Assembly: GCA_021838985.1 (NCBI GenBank)
Contig: JAKCCC010000200.1
Location: 1-5,024 of the forward strand
Origin: Planctomycetota bacterium
Lineage (GTDB): Bacteria; Planctomycetota; Phycisphaerae; WQYP01
DNA length: 5,024 nucleotides
Direction of reading: 5' to 3'
Both the position numbers and the translations under genes were made by a program. This document shows positions 1-5,024 of this stretch, piece after piece. The notes beneath the pieces are model-generated. The model made no database searches, was not told the origin of the DNA, and saw only the letters and a list, made by a program, of their open reading frames with translations. Numbering within the stretch: the first letter of the stretch is position 1; every line of letters begins with the position of its first letter.

Positions 1-174
1 CACCACCAGGGCGTCGCCCTGATTACGGGCGAAGGTCAGATAGGTGACATGCCCACGATGCAGGATGTCAAAACAGCCGTTGGTGAACACCAGTTTCCGG
101 CCGGCGGCAACCAGGCGGTCACGTTCGGAGCGCATCTGTTGCGCGGTCAGAATTTTTGGATTTTCCACCAGCAT
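1..174 (-). CDS. rfaE2: RfaE2/HldE C-terminal-type heptose-1-phosphate adenylyltransferase, 3' end beyond the window
   Basis: The first 58 codons are visible and the gene continues past the left edge. Residues 29-48 read [20 protein letters not shown]. This is the N-terminal block of the cytidylyltransferase-like nucleotidyltransferase fold, with the TNGCFD strand-loop at 31-36 and the nucleotide-binding HxGH motif at 39-42 (HRGH). In the RfaE2/HldE group this enzyme joins AMP from ATP to D-glycero-beta-D-manno-heptose 1-phosphate, the adenylylation step of ADP-heptose synthesis in the cytosol for the LPS inner core. The ATG at 174 is chosen because a GAGGAG ribosome site lies 5 bases upstream. 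The gene starts 21 bases after the kinase-phosphatase fusion on the same strand, so the two are probably co-transcribed. A glycerol-3-phosphate or other sugar-phosphate cytidylyltransferase cannot be excluded from the N-terminus alone, but the TNGCFDxLHxGHxxYL wording is most typical of RfaE2. Confidence 0.85.
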   Translation of the reverse strand, partial: MLVENPKILTAQQMRSERDRLVAAGRKLVFTNGCFDILHRGHVTYLTFARNQGDALVV

Positions 175-179
175 AAATT

Positions 180-185
180 CTCCTC
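180..185 (-). promoter_or_regulatory. Ribosome binding site of the adenylyltransferase gene
   Basis: On the minus strand the bases read GAGGAG, 5 bases before the ATG at 174. It lies in the 21-base gap after the stop codon of the upstream fusion gene. It is a strong Shine-Dalgarno match and fixes the start of the downstream gene. Confidence 0.75.
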
Positions 186-195
186 GATTGGTGCG

Positions 196-2127
196 TTATG
201 GACTTAGTTGCAGCACCCGGAGCAGGGCGGGCAGTTGACTGAAATCCGGGACAATCATATCCGCGCCGGCGCGGATCAGCCGGGTGCGCTTGGCGGGGTT
301 CAGGCCCCAGCGCCGGATTTCGTCGCTGGCCACGCCTACGGTTACGCCATGGCATTTCCGGGTTTCACGGATCTCCACCGGTCCGTCGCCGAAGGTTACC
401 AACTCCGCTCCCGCCAGGCCATGTTCACGGATCAGCCGCTCCAGCACTATCTTTTTCGCCTCCACCTTGATGTCACCAACGGCGCCGAAGATACGGCCCT
501 CAAAACAGTCGGCATAACCCATGGCCTGCGCCTCCGCACGCACGTCGGCGACATCCGTACCGCTGGCCAGATACAGTTTGACGGAGCGTTCGCGAAGCGC
601 TTGCAGCAAGGGCGCCGCATTTGTTATCTGGAAATCCGCGGGCGACAGTTCGCCGCGCCGCAGCTTTTCGATGCGCTGGCTGACCATTGCCAGCAAAGCA
701 TCGTTGTAGATTTTTTTATAGCTGGGGGGATCCAGAATCTCCGCGGAAGGCACGCAGCCGAACCGCCGCACCAGGTCCACGAGTCCATGCATCTGCACCA
801 GGGTTTGAATGCCGGTGGTCTGGTCAATGAACTGCCGGACGGCATCCAGCACCTTCCGGTACAGCGATTCCTCGGCGTCTTGATAGCGCGCGCCCAGGAT
901 AGCCCGCACCATCATGGGCTCCATGATCTGTTCCCACCCCTGCCGCAAGGTGGAAAGCGTGCCATCGTGGTCGAAGATGGCATGGCGCAGACGCAGATTC
1001 CGGCGCTCGCAAATGATCTCGATTTCCGTGCCGGGGCAATAGTTGGCGCGCCGCGGATCCTCGGCCAGCTCCGGGAGATAAACATAATCCGGCGCCGCTC
1101 CGACGGATCGGATTTCCTCCGGTGTGGCGGTGCCGGTGGTGCGCAACTTCCGCACGGTGATAGAAGCGGCAATATTAGCCAGCCGGGCGGCGGTCGGCGG
1201 ATCGCTTCCCCCCGCCAGGGCGGCGGTAAGGCTCGCCACCACCGTATCGCCCGCCCCTACCGTGTCGACGGCCTGTACGATCTGAATACCGGGCACTTCT
1301 TCCACCCCGGCCCCATCCGCGACCACGATGCCGCGGTCGCCGCGGGTCACGAACACGGCTCGGCCGGTGCGCTCCCGAATCATCTGCGCGTAGCGCCGCA
1401 CCTGGGCGGCGCTGGGACGTTCTTCCAGCGCGTGCGGCTCGCCGACAAGCGCAGCGGCTTCATGGGCGTTGAGCTTCAACACGGCGCCGCGGTATTGCGC
1501 CGGCCGGTGCCGTGAATCCACGATGAAGCGCGTCTGCGGATGGGCAGCGATAATGCGGTTGAGTTCCGCAATCATAGCGGGGGGACTGCAACCGGCCGGA
1601 ATCTGCTGGTTGAGAATCACTGCATCACAGGCGCCCGCGAGGTGCTCCAACTGCGCCGCCAGAGCGCGGATGGTTTCGGGTTGCAGTTGGTTGAAGGCGC
1701 CAAAATCGAAACGGTTCAGTTCCTCTTCCCCGGCGTAGGGCTTGGCATACACCAGCGTCTGCCAATCCATCTGCGTGTTCAACAAACCGGTTGTATCGAC
1801 GCCGCGCGCCTGCAACTGGCTGATCATTTCATGGCCGAACAGGTCCCGCCCCACGACGCCGACTGCCCACACCTGCTTGACGCCGAGGTCTACCAGATTG
1901 GCAACCACGTTGCCCGCCGCCCCCAAGCTGTAGTGCTGCCGGCGGATGCGCCGCAACGGCAGATTGGTTTCCACCGAGCGTTCTGGCGCACCGGTTTCGG
2001 ATTCCAGCAGCCAATACGCGTCCAGGCAGAAATCGCCGAAGACGACCATGCGCGTGCCGGCGATACCCGCCAGCGCGGTATCCAACCAGTTTGTACCAGG
2101 ACTACCGTGCTGGACCATTGAAGGCAT
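196..2127 (-). CDS. Fusion protein: PfkB-family sugar (heptose-phosphate-type) kinase with C-terminal HAD phosphatase
   Basis: The protein has 643 residues. Residues about 26-340 form a ribokinase/PfkB domain of the RfaE1/HldE type: a GDFCLDAYW strand near 31-39, the LGAAGNVVANLVDLG block at 68-82, NRFDF near 138-142, the NxxE motif at 220-223 (NAHE) and the anion-hole motif DTVGAGDT at 288-295 with catalytic Asp294. After a short linker, residues about 382-643 form a HAD phosphatase: motif I DHDGT at 386-390, a helical cap of about 120 residues, motif II Ser522 (LYLASGT), a motif III lysine at 554 or 558, and motif IV GDGPVE at 580-585. Both catalytic sets look intact. The kinase probably phosphorylates a sugar phosphate such as heptose 7-phosphate, and the phosphatase would act on that or a related intermediate. 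The substrates are inferred from sequence likeness and from the RfaE2-type gene next door. ATG 2127 is the longest start. ATG 2118 (residue 4) is equally possible, with GGGG 9 bases upstream. Confidence 0.85.
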   Translation of the reverse strand: MPSMVQHGSPGTNWLDTALAGIAGTRMVVFGDFCLDAYWLLESETGAPERSVETNLPLRRIRRQHYSLGAAGNVVANLVDLGVKQVWAVGVVGRDLFGHEMISQLQARGVDTTGLLNTQMDWQTLVYAKPYAGEEELNRFDFGAFNQLQPETIRALAAQLEHLAGACDAVILNQQIPAGCSPPAMIAELNRIIAAHPQTRFIVDSRHRPAQYRGAVLKLNAHEAAALVGEPHALEERPSAAQVRRYAQMIRERTGRAVFVTRGDRGIVVADGAGVEEVPGIQIVQAVDTVGAGDTVVASLTAALAGGSDPPTAARLANIAASITVRKLRTTGTATPEEIRSVGAAPDYVYLPELAEDPRRANYCPGTEIEIICERRNLRLRHAIFDHDGTLSTLRQGWEQIMEPMMVRAILGARYQDAEESLYRKVLDAVRQFIDQTTGIQTLVQMHGLVDLVRRFGCVPSAEILDPPSYKKIYNDALLAMVSQRIEKLRRGELSPADFQITNAAPLLQALRERSVKLYLASGTDVADVRAEAQAMGYADCFEGRIFGAVGDIKVEAKKIVLERLIREHGLAGAELVTFGDGPVEIRETRKCHGVTVGVASDEIRRWGLNPAKRTRLIRAGADMIVPDFSQLPALLRVLQLSP

Positions 2128-2211
2128 CCCCGCAAGCCCGCGTGCCGGCTTATGAAGTCAGTTTTCCCCGCCCACGATCTATTGCTGGGGACGGGGCGCC
2201 GCACGTGGGGT

Positions 2212-2240
2212 AAAATAGCATGTTTACAGGGAGGCCGCAA
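2212..2240 (-). promoter_or_regulatory. Putative sigma70-type promoter for the leftward kinase-phosphatase / adenylyltransferase operon
   Basis: Read on the minus strand there is TTGCGG (2240-2235) as a -35 box, exactly 17 bases, then TATTTT (2217-2212) as a -10 box. A TG one base before the -10 makes an extended TGnTATTTT element. The matches to consensus are 3/6 and 4/6, helped by the ideal spacing and the TGn. Transcription would start near 2205, giving a leader of about 78 bases before ATG 2127. This is a motif match only. Confidence 0.45.
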
Positions 2241-2365
2241 CGGGGATGCCGGGGTTGCCGTGGGAGTATGTGGCCGGATTTTGTGGGCTGGGCCCGTGGG
2301 GCGGCGCTGCCCTCCGCCTTGAGTTTTCGGTTTTCAGTATGGCCCAAGGGCTGCGGTTCGCATGA

Positions 2366-2390
2366 GGCGCCTTCAACCGTCAGAAGCGCC
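2366..2390. repeat. Inverted repeat abutting the -35 box of the rightward promoter
   Basis: The left arm GGCGCcTTC (2366-2374) pairs with the right arm GAAGCGCC (2383-2390): eight base pairs with one bulged C and an 8-base loop AACCGTCA. It ends exactly one base before the putative GTGACA -35 box at 2391. No T-tract follows, so it does not look like an intrinsic terminator. An operator or structural element is possible. Confidence 0.4.
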
Positions 2391-2419
2391 GTGACAGCGC
2401 GGGGGATTTGGGGTATTCT
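2391..2419 (+). promoter_or_regulatory. Putative sigma70-type promoter for the DUF3467 - uracil-DNA glycosylase operon
   Basis: GTGACA (2391-2396, 5/6 match to TTGACA) is followed after exactly 17 bases by TATTCT (2414-2419, 4/6 match to TATAAT). Transcription would begin near 2426, leaving a leader of about 60 bases before ATG 2488. It is the best promoter match upstream of the rightward genes, and it is a motif match only. Confidence 0.5.
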
Positions 2420-2476
2420 GCCGCCAACGCCTTAGGTCTGGAGGGTCGGGATTGGGAATCTCGGCCTGTTGGCTAC

Positions 2477-2481
2477 AGGAG
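2477..2481 (+). promoter_or_regulatory. Ribosome binding site of the DUF3467 gene
   Basis: AGGAG lies 6 bases before ATG 2488. It decides against the longer frame that opens at TTG 2452, which lacks a comparable site and would add 12 residues that do not resemble the family. Confidence 0.8.
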
Positions 2482-2487
2482 TATACG

Positions 2488-2841
2488 ATGAGTGAAGAAA
2501 CCGCTTCCCCGATTCCACCCGCCGGTCCAATTCCGTCGTCCGGCGCGGTGGGAGCGCAACCGCAGGCGATGAACGTGCAGATCCGTGATGATCACATGAA
2601 CACGGTGTATAGCAACATCGTGCGGCTCAGCGGCACGCACGAGGAACTGTTTGTCGATTTCGCGGTGAACATGCAGCATCACGATCAGCCCAACACGGCG
2701 ATCATGGATGTGAACACGCGTGTGATTATGAGTTTTTACGCCGCCAAGCGCCTGGCCCTGCATTTAAGCCAGGCGGTGCAGCGCTATGAGCAGATGTTTG
2801 GTCCCATTCAGCTTGATCCGCGACAGCGGCAGACCCGGTAA
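2488..2841 (+). CDS. DUF3467 family protein
   Basis: A small 117-residue protein. Residues 1-28 are a Pro/Ala/Gly-rich, probably disordered head. Residues about 30-108 match the DUF3467 pattern as I know it: a YSNIVRLSGTHEELFVDFAV strand block (41-60), then a variable acidic/His turn, then NTRVIMSFYAAKRLALHLSQAV (76-97) and the closing YEQMFGPI (100-107). The family is widespread in bacteria and its molecular function is unknown. It has no signal peptide or membrane segment, so it should be cytosolic. The start ATG 2488 has an AGGAG site 6 bases upstream. The TAA stop is followed after 4 bases by the glycosylase start, so the two genes are likely one transcript with coupled translation. Whether DUF3467 has anything to do with DNA repair is not shown by the sequence. 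Confidence 0.88.
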   Translation: MSEETASPIPPAGPIPSSGAVGAQPQAMNVQIRDDHMNTVYSNIVRLSGTHEELFVDFAVNMQHHDQPNTAIMDVNTRVIMSFYAAKRLALHLSQAVQRYEQMFGPIQLDPRQRQTR

Positions 2842-2845
2842 TCCC

Positions 2846-3889
2846 ATGAACCGAGCCACCGGCTGGCGGCAACTGCGGCAATGGCTGGAAACCGATGCTG
2901 CGTTCGGCGCAACGGAAGCACCGATCGCCCAAGCGGCCCTGCGGCGGATCACGGCGGGAGCGCCCGCCCGGGTGGATGCGGGGGCGCCCGTGTTGTCAGC
3001 GGTGTCAGTCCCGACACCTGGTTCAATGGGGACCGCCCGTCCCGATGGTTCCACGGTGGCGACGGAGAGCCGGAAGCCCAGCTTCTTGCCCTATCCCACC
3101 GCGGCCGGGACAAACCGCGCCGATGGCGCTGGGATTCCGGATTCTGCCTCAATCACCCATGCCTCCCAATCGACGGCTACAGGACGTCGTGACGCCATCC
3201 GCGTACCGGCCACGGCGGTTCGCGTTTCCACCGTCGCGAAACTGCCACCGATTCCGCCCGGAGATATTGCCGCGCTACCCGAGATAACGGCGGCGGAAAA
3301 GACCGCCCGTTTGGACGAGTTGCGCCGACAGGCGGAGGCGGAACTGGGCCGTTATCTGACGGACATCGCCACCAAGGTGGTTTTTGGCGAAGGCGATCCC
3401 AATGCGGGACTGATGTTCGTTGGCGAAGGGCCGGGAGCGGAGGAAGACCGTCTGGGCCGACCTTTTGTGGGGCGCAGCGGGCAATTGCTTGACCGCATGA
3501 TTCAAGCCATGGGGCTGGCGCGCCACCAGGTTTATATTGGAAACGTTGTCAAGCTGCGGGCCGCGGATCCCGATTCCGCCACAGGGCGGCTAAGAGACCG
3601 CCCCCCCACCCCGGCCGAGGCGGCTGTGGGAATTCCCTGGCTGCATCGACAAATTGAAATCGTCCGACCCAAAGTCCTGGTTACTCTGGGGGCCTCGGCC
3701 ATTCGCTACCTTATCGGCGAAACAGACAATGTGACCCGCATCCGCGGCCAATGGCGTCATTACCGCGGTATCCCTGTGATGCCGACCTATCATCCGTCTT
3801 TCTTGCTGCGGACCTACACCGCGGAAAACCGCGGTAAAGTCTGGAGCGATCTAAAGCAGGTGATGGCAAAACTGCGCGAGGGGGGATGA
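2846..3889 (+). CDS. Family-4-like uracil-DNA glycosylase lacking the iron-sulfur cysteines, with a long N-terminal extension
   Basis: The protein has 347 residues. Residues about 178-345 form the UDG superfamily domain: VVFGEGDPNAGLMFVGEGPGAEED (178-201) with active-site motif A GEGPG at 193-197, GRPFVGRSGQLLDRM (204-218), YIGNVVKLR (230-238), PTPAEAAVGIPWLHRQIEIVRPKVLVTLG (254-282), and motif B PTYHPSFLL (313-321). Such enzymes remove uracil from DNA to begin base excision repair. Family 4 normally binds a [4Fe-4S] cluster through four cysteines. The aligned positions here are Glu166, Arg169, Leu237 and Gly262, and the whole protein has no Cys. Residues about 5-35 form a short helical module and 36-140 are Ala/Pro/Ser/Thr-rich low complexity. 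ATG 2846 is chosen because the longer frame from 2786 would overlap the DUF3467 gene by 56 bases. No clear Shine-Dalgarno is present, suggesting coupling to the DUF3467 stop 4 bases upstream. The family is certain, but activity is not. Confidence 0.88.
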   Translation: MNRATGWRQLRQWLETDAAFGATEAPIAQAALRRITAGAPARVDAGAPVLSAVSVPTPGSMGTARPDGSTVATESRKPSFLPYPTAAGTNRADGAGIPDSASITHASQSTATGRRDAIRVPATAVRVSTVAKLPPIPPGDIAALPEITAAEKTARLDELRRQAEAELGRYLTDIATKVVFGEGDPNAGLMFVGEGPGAEEDRLGRPFVGRSGQLLDRMIQAMGLARHQVYIGNVVKLRAADPDSATGRLRDRPPTPAEAAVGIPWLHRQIEIVRPKVLVTLGASAIRYLIGETDNVTRIRGQWRHYRGIPVMPTYHPSFLLRTYTAENRGKVWSDLKQVMAKLREGG

Positions 3890-3933
3890 AACACGGCTGC
3901 CCCCCACCGCCAATGGTGCGAGCTTTCACCGGA

Positions 3934-4547
3934 TCACGCGGAACCACAATGCTCGTTCAGGGCTTGAATAAACCGTTTAAACCAAATAAGGCTCGCTTCA
4001 AGTTTGTTGGGGTCCAGTTTTCCTAAAAGCGCAAATGACCGTACACCTTTCGCATAGGAGCGATCGCTTCCACAACCTTGGGTGGCTGCAGCCAATCTGC
4101 GGTGGATATCCGCTTTTGCACGATTCTCGAGATCAACTACCAGAGGCAAGGCATTCTGCCGAAAGCCCTGTCCAAAGAATGTCTGCACCGCCCCTCTATC
4201 CGCCACAATCCATGTTTCCATACACTGAACCATGAGCTGGGCTTGGTCGTCCCCCACGCCATTTGGCTTTTGCCAATGGTCCCGGTCCGCCCGATGTTGC
4301 CAAGCGGTTGTACCCGACTGCACCTGCACTTCGCTTACAACCAAAAGCATCGGGAACGTCCCCTCCGTCGCATTTTTCACCGCGATGCAAAAATCGTCGA
4401 AAGCGCTCTTACGACTTCCACAGGCCGTGATGCTCGGCATTCGGTCCCGCAACGACGTTTTGGCCAAGAGCTCGCAAAAACCCTTGCGGCATAAGGTCCG
4501 GAGAAAGCCCTGATCACCGCCCCCTCGACGTATAACTTCACCTTCAC
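3934..4547 (-). CDS. DUF4276 family protein, disrupted by an apparent 1-base frameshift near its start
   Basis: Restoring one base gives about 204 residues, the usual DUF4276 length. The start is GTG 4547, which overlaps the ATPase stop as GTGA and has GGAG 7 bases upstream. This frame opens VKVKLYVEG. The expected continuation GGDQGFLRTLCRKGF lies in the next frame, because the G-run at 4524-4520 has five Gs instead of six. From there the frame is open to TGA 3934. Later family blocks (corrected numbering) are MPSITACGSR at 37-46, MLLVVSE at 67-73, W83-Q-H, QLMVQCMETWIVAD at 104-117, FFGQGF at 124-129, and a SYAKG...SFALL block near the C-terminus. The function is unknown; VEGxxD plus an acidic DSE-like motif hints at a TOPRIM-like nuclease fold (inference). 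Here the Asp of LVDSE is Val71. The gene is more AT-rich than its neighbours. It may be a decaying gene, a homopolymer sequencing error or a recoded gene. Confidence 0.78.
4520..4524 (-). other. Frameshift site: five-G run inside the VEGGGD motif
   Basis: On the minus strand the codons run GTC GAG GGG GCG GTG from the coupled start. Reading one base back after GGG gives GGC GGT GAT CAG, which restores the conserved GGGDQG. The discontinuity is therefore pinned to this G-run. One missing G, or a -1 slip by the glycine tRNA on GGG, would equally explain it. Confidence 0.75.
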
Positions 4548-5024
4548 CAGCGAACTCCGCCAATTTCACCTTTTTCCCAAAGATCTCCCAAGCTGTATTT
4601 CTCAAGCCAATCCTTGAGCGTGCCGGCGTCCAATCGGTGCATGATCGTCGAGCCATTCCGTTTGTCGCAAACCACAATCGAGTCCGGCTGCTGGGATAAA
4701 TGATCCACCAGCTGCCGTGAATGCGTGGTGACTGCGATCTGGGAACGTTGGCTGGCCGCAATAAGCAGCGGACCCAGGGCGGACAACGCGTCCGGGTGCA
4801 AACCCAGTTCAGGTTCTTCAATGCAAATCAACGGCGGCGGGGCTGGATCGCAGAGAATCGCCAGGAGGCACAGGTACCGGAGCGTGCCATCGGACAGCCG
4901 CGTCGCGGGAATCGTGAAACGCCCCTCTGGCAGTAAAACCTGGACGGTACCGCCCTGGATGGCCACGTCCACATCGTCCACGCCCTCGTAAAGCTGACGC
5001 AACCCATCGATCAACGCACGTTTC
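4544..5024 (-). CDS. AAA/ABC-type ATPase (SMC/RecF/OLD-like, AAA_21 group), C-terminal part; 5' end beyond the window
   Basis: About 159 residues are visible and the frame is open through the right edge, so the start and the Walker A motif lie outside. The visible part carries the distal half of an ABC-class ATPase core: an LSDGTLRYL signature (4897-4871), Walker B LICIEEPE with the catalytic Glu (4831-4808) followed by the LGLHP D-loop region, and the switch His in AVTTHSRQLVDHL (His codon at 4723-4721). After it come DSIVVCDK and a short tail ending KGEIGGVRW. Such ATPases (RecF, OLD and AriA-like relatives) usually work with a partner effector. Here the TGA stop overlaps the GTG start of a DUF4276 gene, a strong sign that the two make one functional unit. 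A role in phage defence is inferred from this architecture; a DNA-repair or housekeeping role cannot be ruled out. A TTG at 5014 can serve as an open-frame start but would lack Walker A, so it is not the true start. Confidence 0.85.
   Translation of the reverse strand, partial: KRALIDGLRQLYEGVDDVDVAIQGGTVQVLLPEGRFTIPATRLSDGTLRYLCLLAILCDPAPPPLICIEEPELGLHPDALSALGPLLIAASQRSQIAVTTHSRQLVDHLSQQPDSIVVCDKRNGSTIMHRLDAGTLKDWLEKYSLGDLWEKGEIGGVRW
4555..4558 (-). promoter_or_regulatory. Ribosome binding site inside the ATPase gene for the DUF4276 gene
   Basis: The minus strand reads GGAG (within GGCGGAG), 7 bases before GTG 4547. It lies inside the last codons of the ATPase gene, supporting a coupled start at the GTGA overlap. 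Confidence 0.6.

Larger units (their letters stand above)
2128..2487. other. Divergent intergenic region between the kinase-phosphatase gene and the DUF3467 gene
   Basis: These 360 bases separate two genes that point away from each other. I see no convincing coding sequence: the short open frames here have no family likeness and no good ribosome site. The region holds one promoter candidate per strand (2212-2240 leftward, 2391-2419 rightward) and an inverted repeat at 2366-2390. It also holds a short AT-rich stretch, GTTTTCGGTTTTCA, which is two near-copies of a 7-mer near 2324-2337. No tRNA or riboswitch fold was recognised. Confidence 0.6.

Noticed and set aside
208..1515. Long plus-strand open frame of 435 codons opposite the kinase-phosphatase gene
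   Set aside because: It is antisense to a gene with complete kinase and HAD motifs, its product has a His/Arg/Gly-rich shadow composition and no recognisable family, and GC-rich genes often leave such frames open. The same holds for the plus-strand frame at 1540-2121.
2150..2435. Small open frames in the divergent intergenic region
   Set aside because: They lack ribosome sites and family likeness, and they overlap the best promoter candidates.
2452..2487. Longer DUF3467 frame from TTG 2452
   Set aside because: ATG 2488 has AGGAG at ideal spacing and the extra 12 residues have no support.
2786..2845. Longer glycosylase frame from ATG 2786
   Set aside because: It would overlap the end of the DUF3467 gene by 56 bases. 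The ATG at 2846 sits right after the DUF3467 stop, as in a coupled operon.
3880..3905. GGGGGG / CCCCCC inverted repeat between the convergent genes as a terminator
   Set aside because: The stem is only 6 bp with a 14-base loop, it includes the glycosylase stop codon, and no T-tract directly follows on either strand. A near-palindrome at 3915-3930 likewise has no loop or T-tract. No convincing terminator was found in the 44-base gap.
4548..4821. Upstream part of the minus-strand open frame that runs 4821-3934
   Set aside because: This stretch lies in the wrong frame over the ATPase coding sequence and encodes no family-like residues. Only the part after the G-run at 4520-4524 is DUF4276. The true start is the GTG at 4547 in the other frame.

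Overview
The window is GC-rich (roughly 60%) bacterial chromosomal DNA. It holds five genes plus one edge fragment of a sixth reading unit: a leftward pair at the left end, a divergent rightward pair in the middle, and a leftward pair at the right end that converges on the middle pair. No rRNA, tRNA, CRISPR array, transposase or integrase was seen. A lipopolysaccharide-type heptose locus points to a Gram-negative lineage. DUF3467 and the general gene content fit the Verrucomicrobiota/Planctomycetota side of the tree, but that placement rests on recall of the families, not on a search.

Left block (1-2127, minus strand). The first gene encodes a 643-residue fusion of a PfkB/ribokinase-fold sugar kinase of the RfaE/HldE type and a HAD-superfamily phosphatase. 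It is followed 21 bases later by the start of an RfaE2-type nucleotidyltransferase that runs off the window. Together they look like a kinase - phosphatase - nucleotidyltransferase series, as in ADP-heptose synthesis. The grouping is unusual: in classical HldE the kinase is fused to the adenylyltransferase, whereas here it is fused to a phosphatase that does not look like GmhB.

Centre (2128-3889). A 360-base divergent intergenic region carries a plausible promoter on each strand, each with a 17-base spacer, and an inverted repeat touching the -35 box of the rightward promoter. The rightward unit is a small DUF3467 protein followed 4 bases later by a family-4-like uracil-DNA glycosylase. The glycosylase has a roughly 130-residue low-complexity N-terminal extension and contains no cysteine at all, so it cannot carry the [4Fe-4S] cluster typical of that family.

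Right block (3934-5024, minus strand). The C-terminal part of an ABC/SMC-like AAA ATPase overlaps the next gene by a GTGA junction. That gene encodes a DUF4276 protein. This two-gene layout resembles nuclease/ATPase defence modules such as OLD- or PARIS-like systems (inference). The DUF4276 gene appears to have lost one base in a G-run just after its start, inside the conserved VEGGGD motif. It also has Val where an acidic residue is expected in a second motif, so it may be decaying, mis-sequenced or recoded. Its base composition looks more AT-rich than its neighbours, consistent with acquired accessory DNA.
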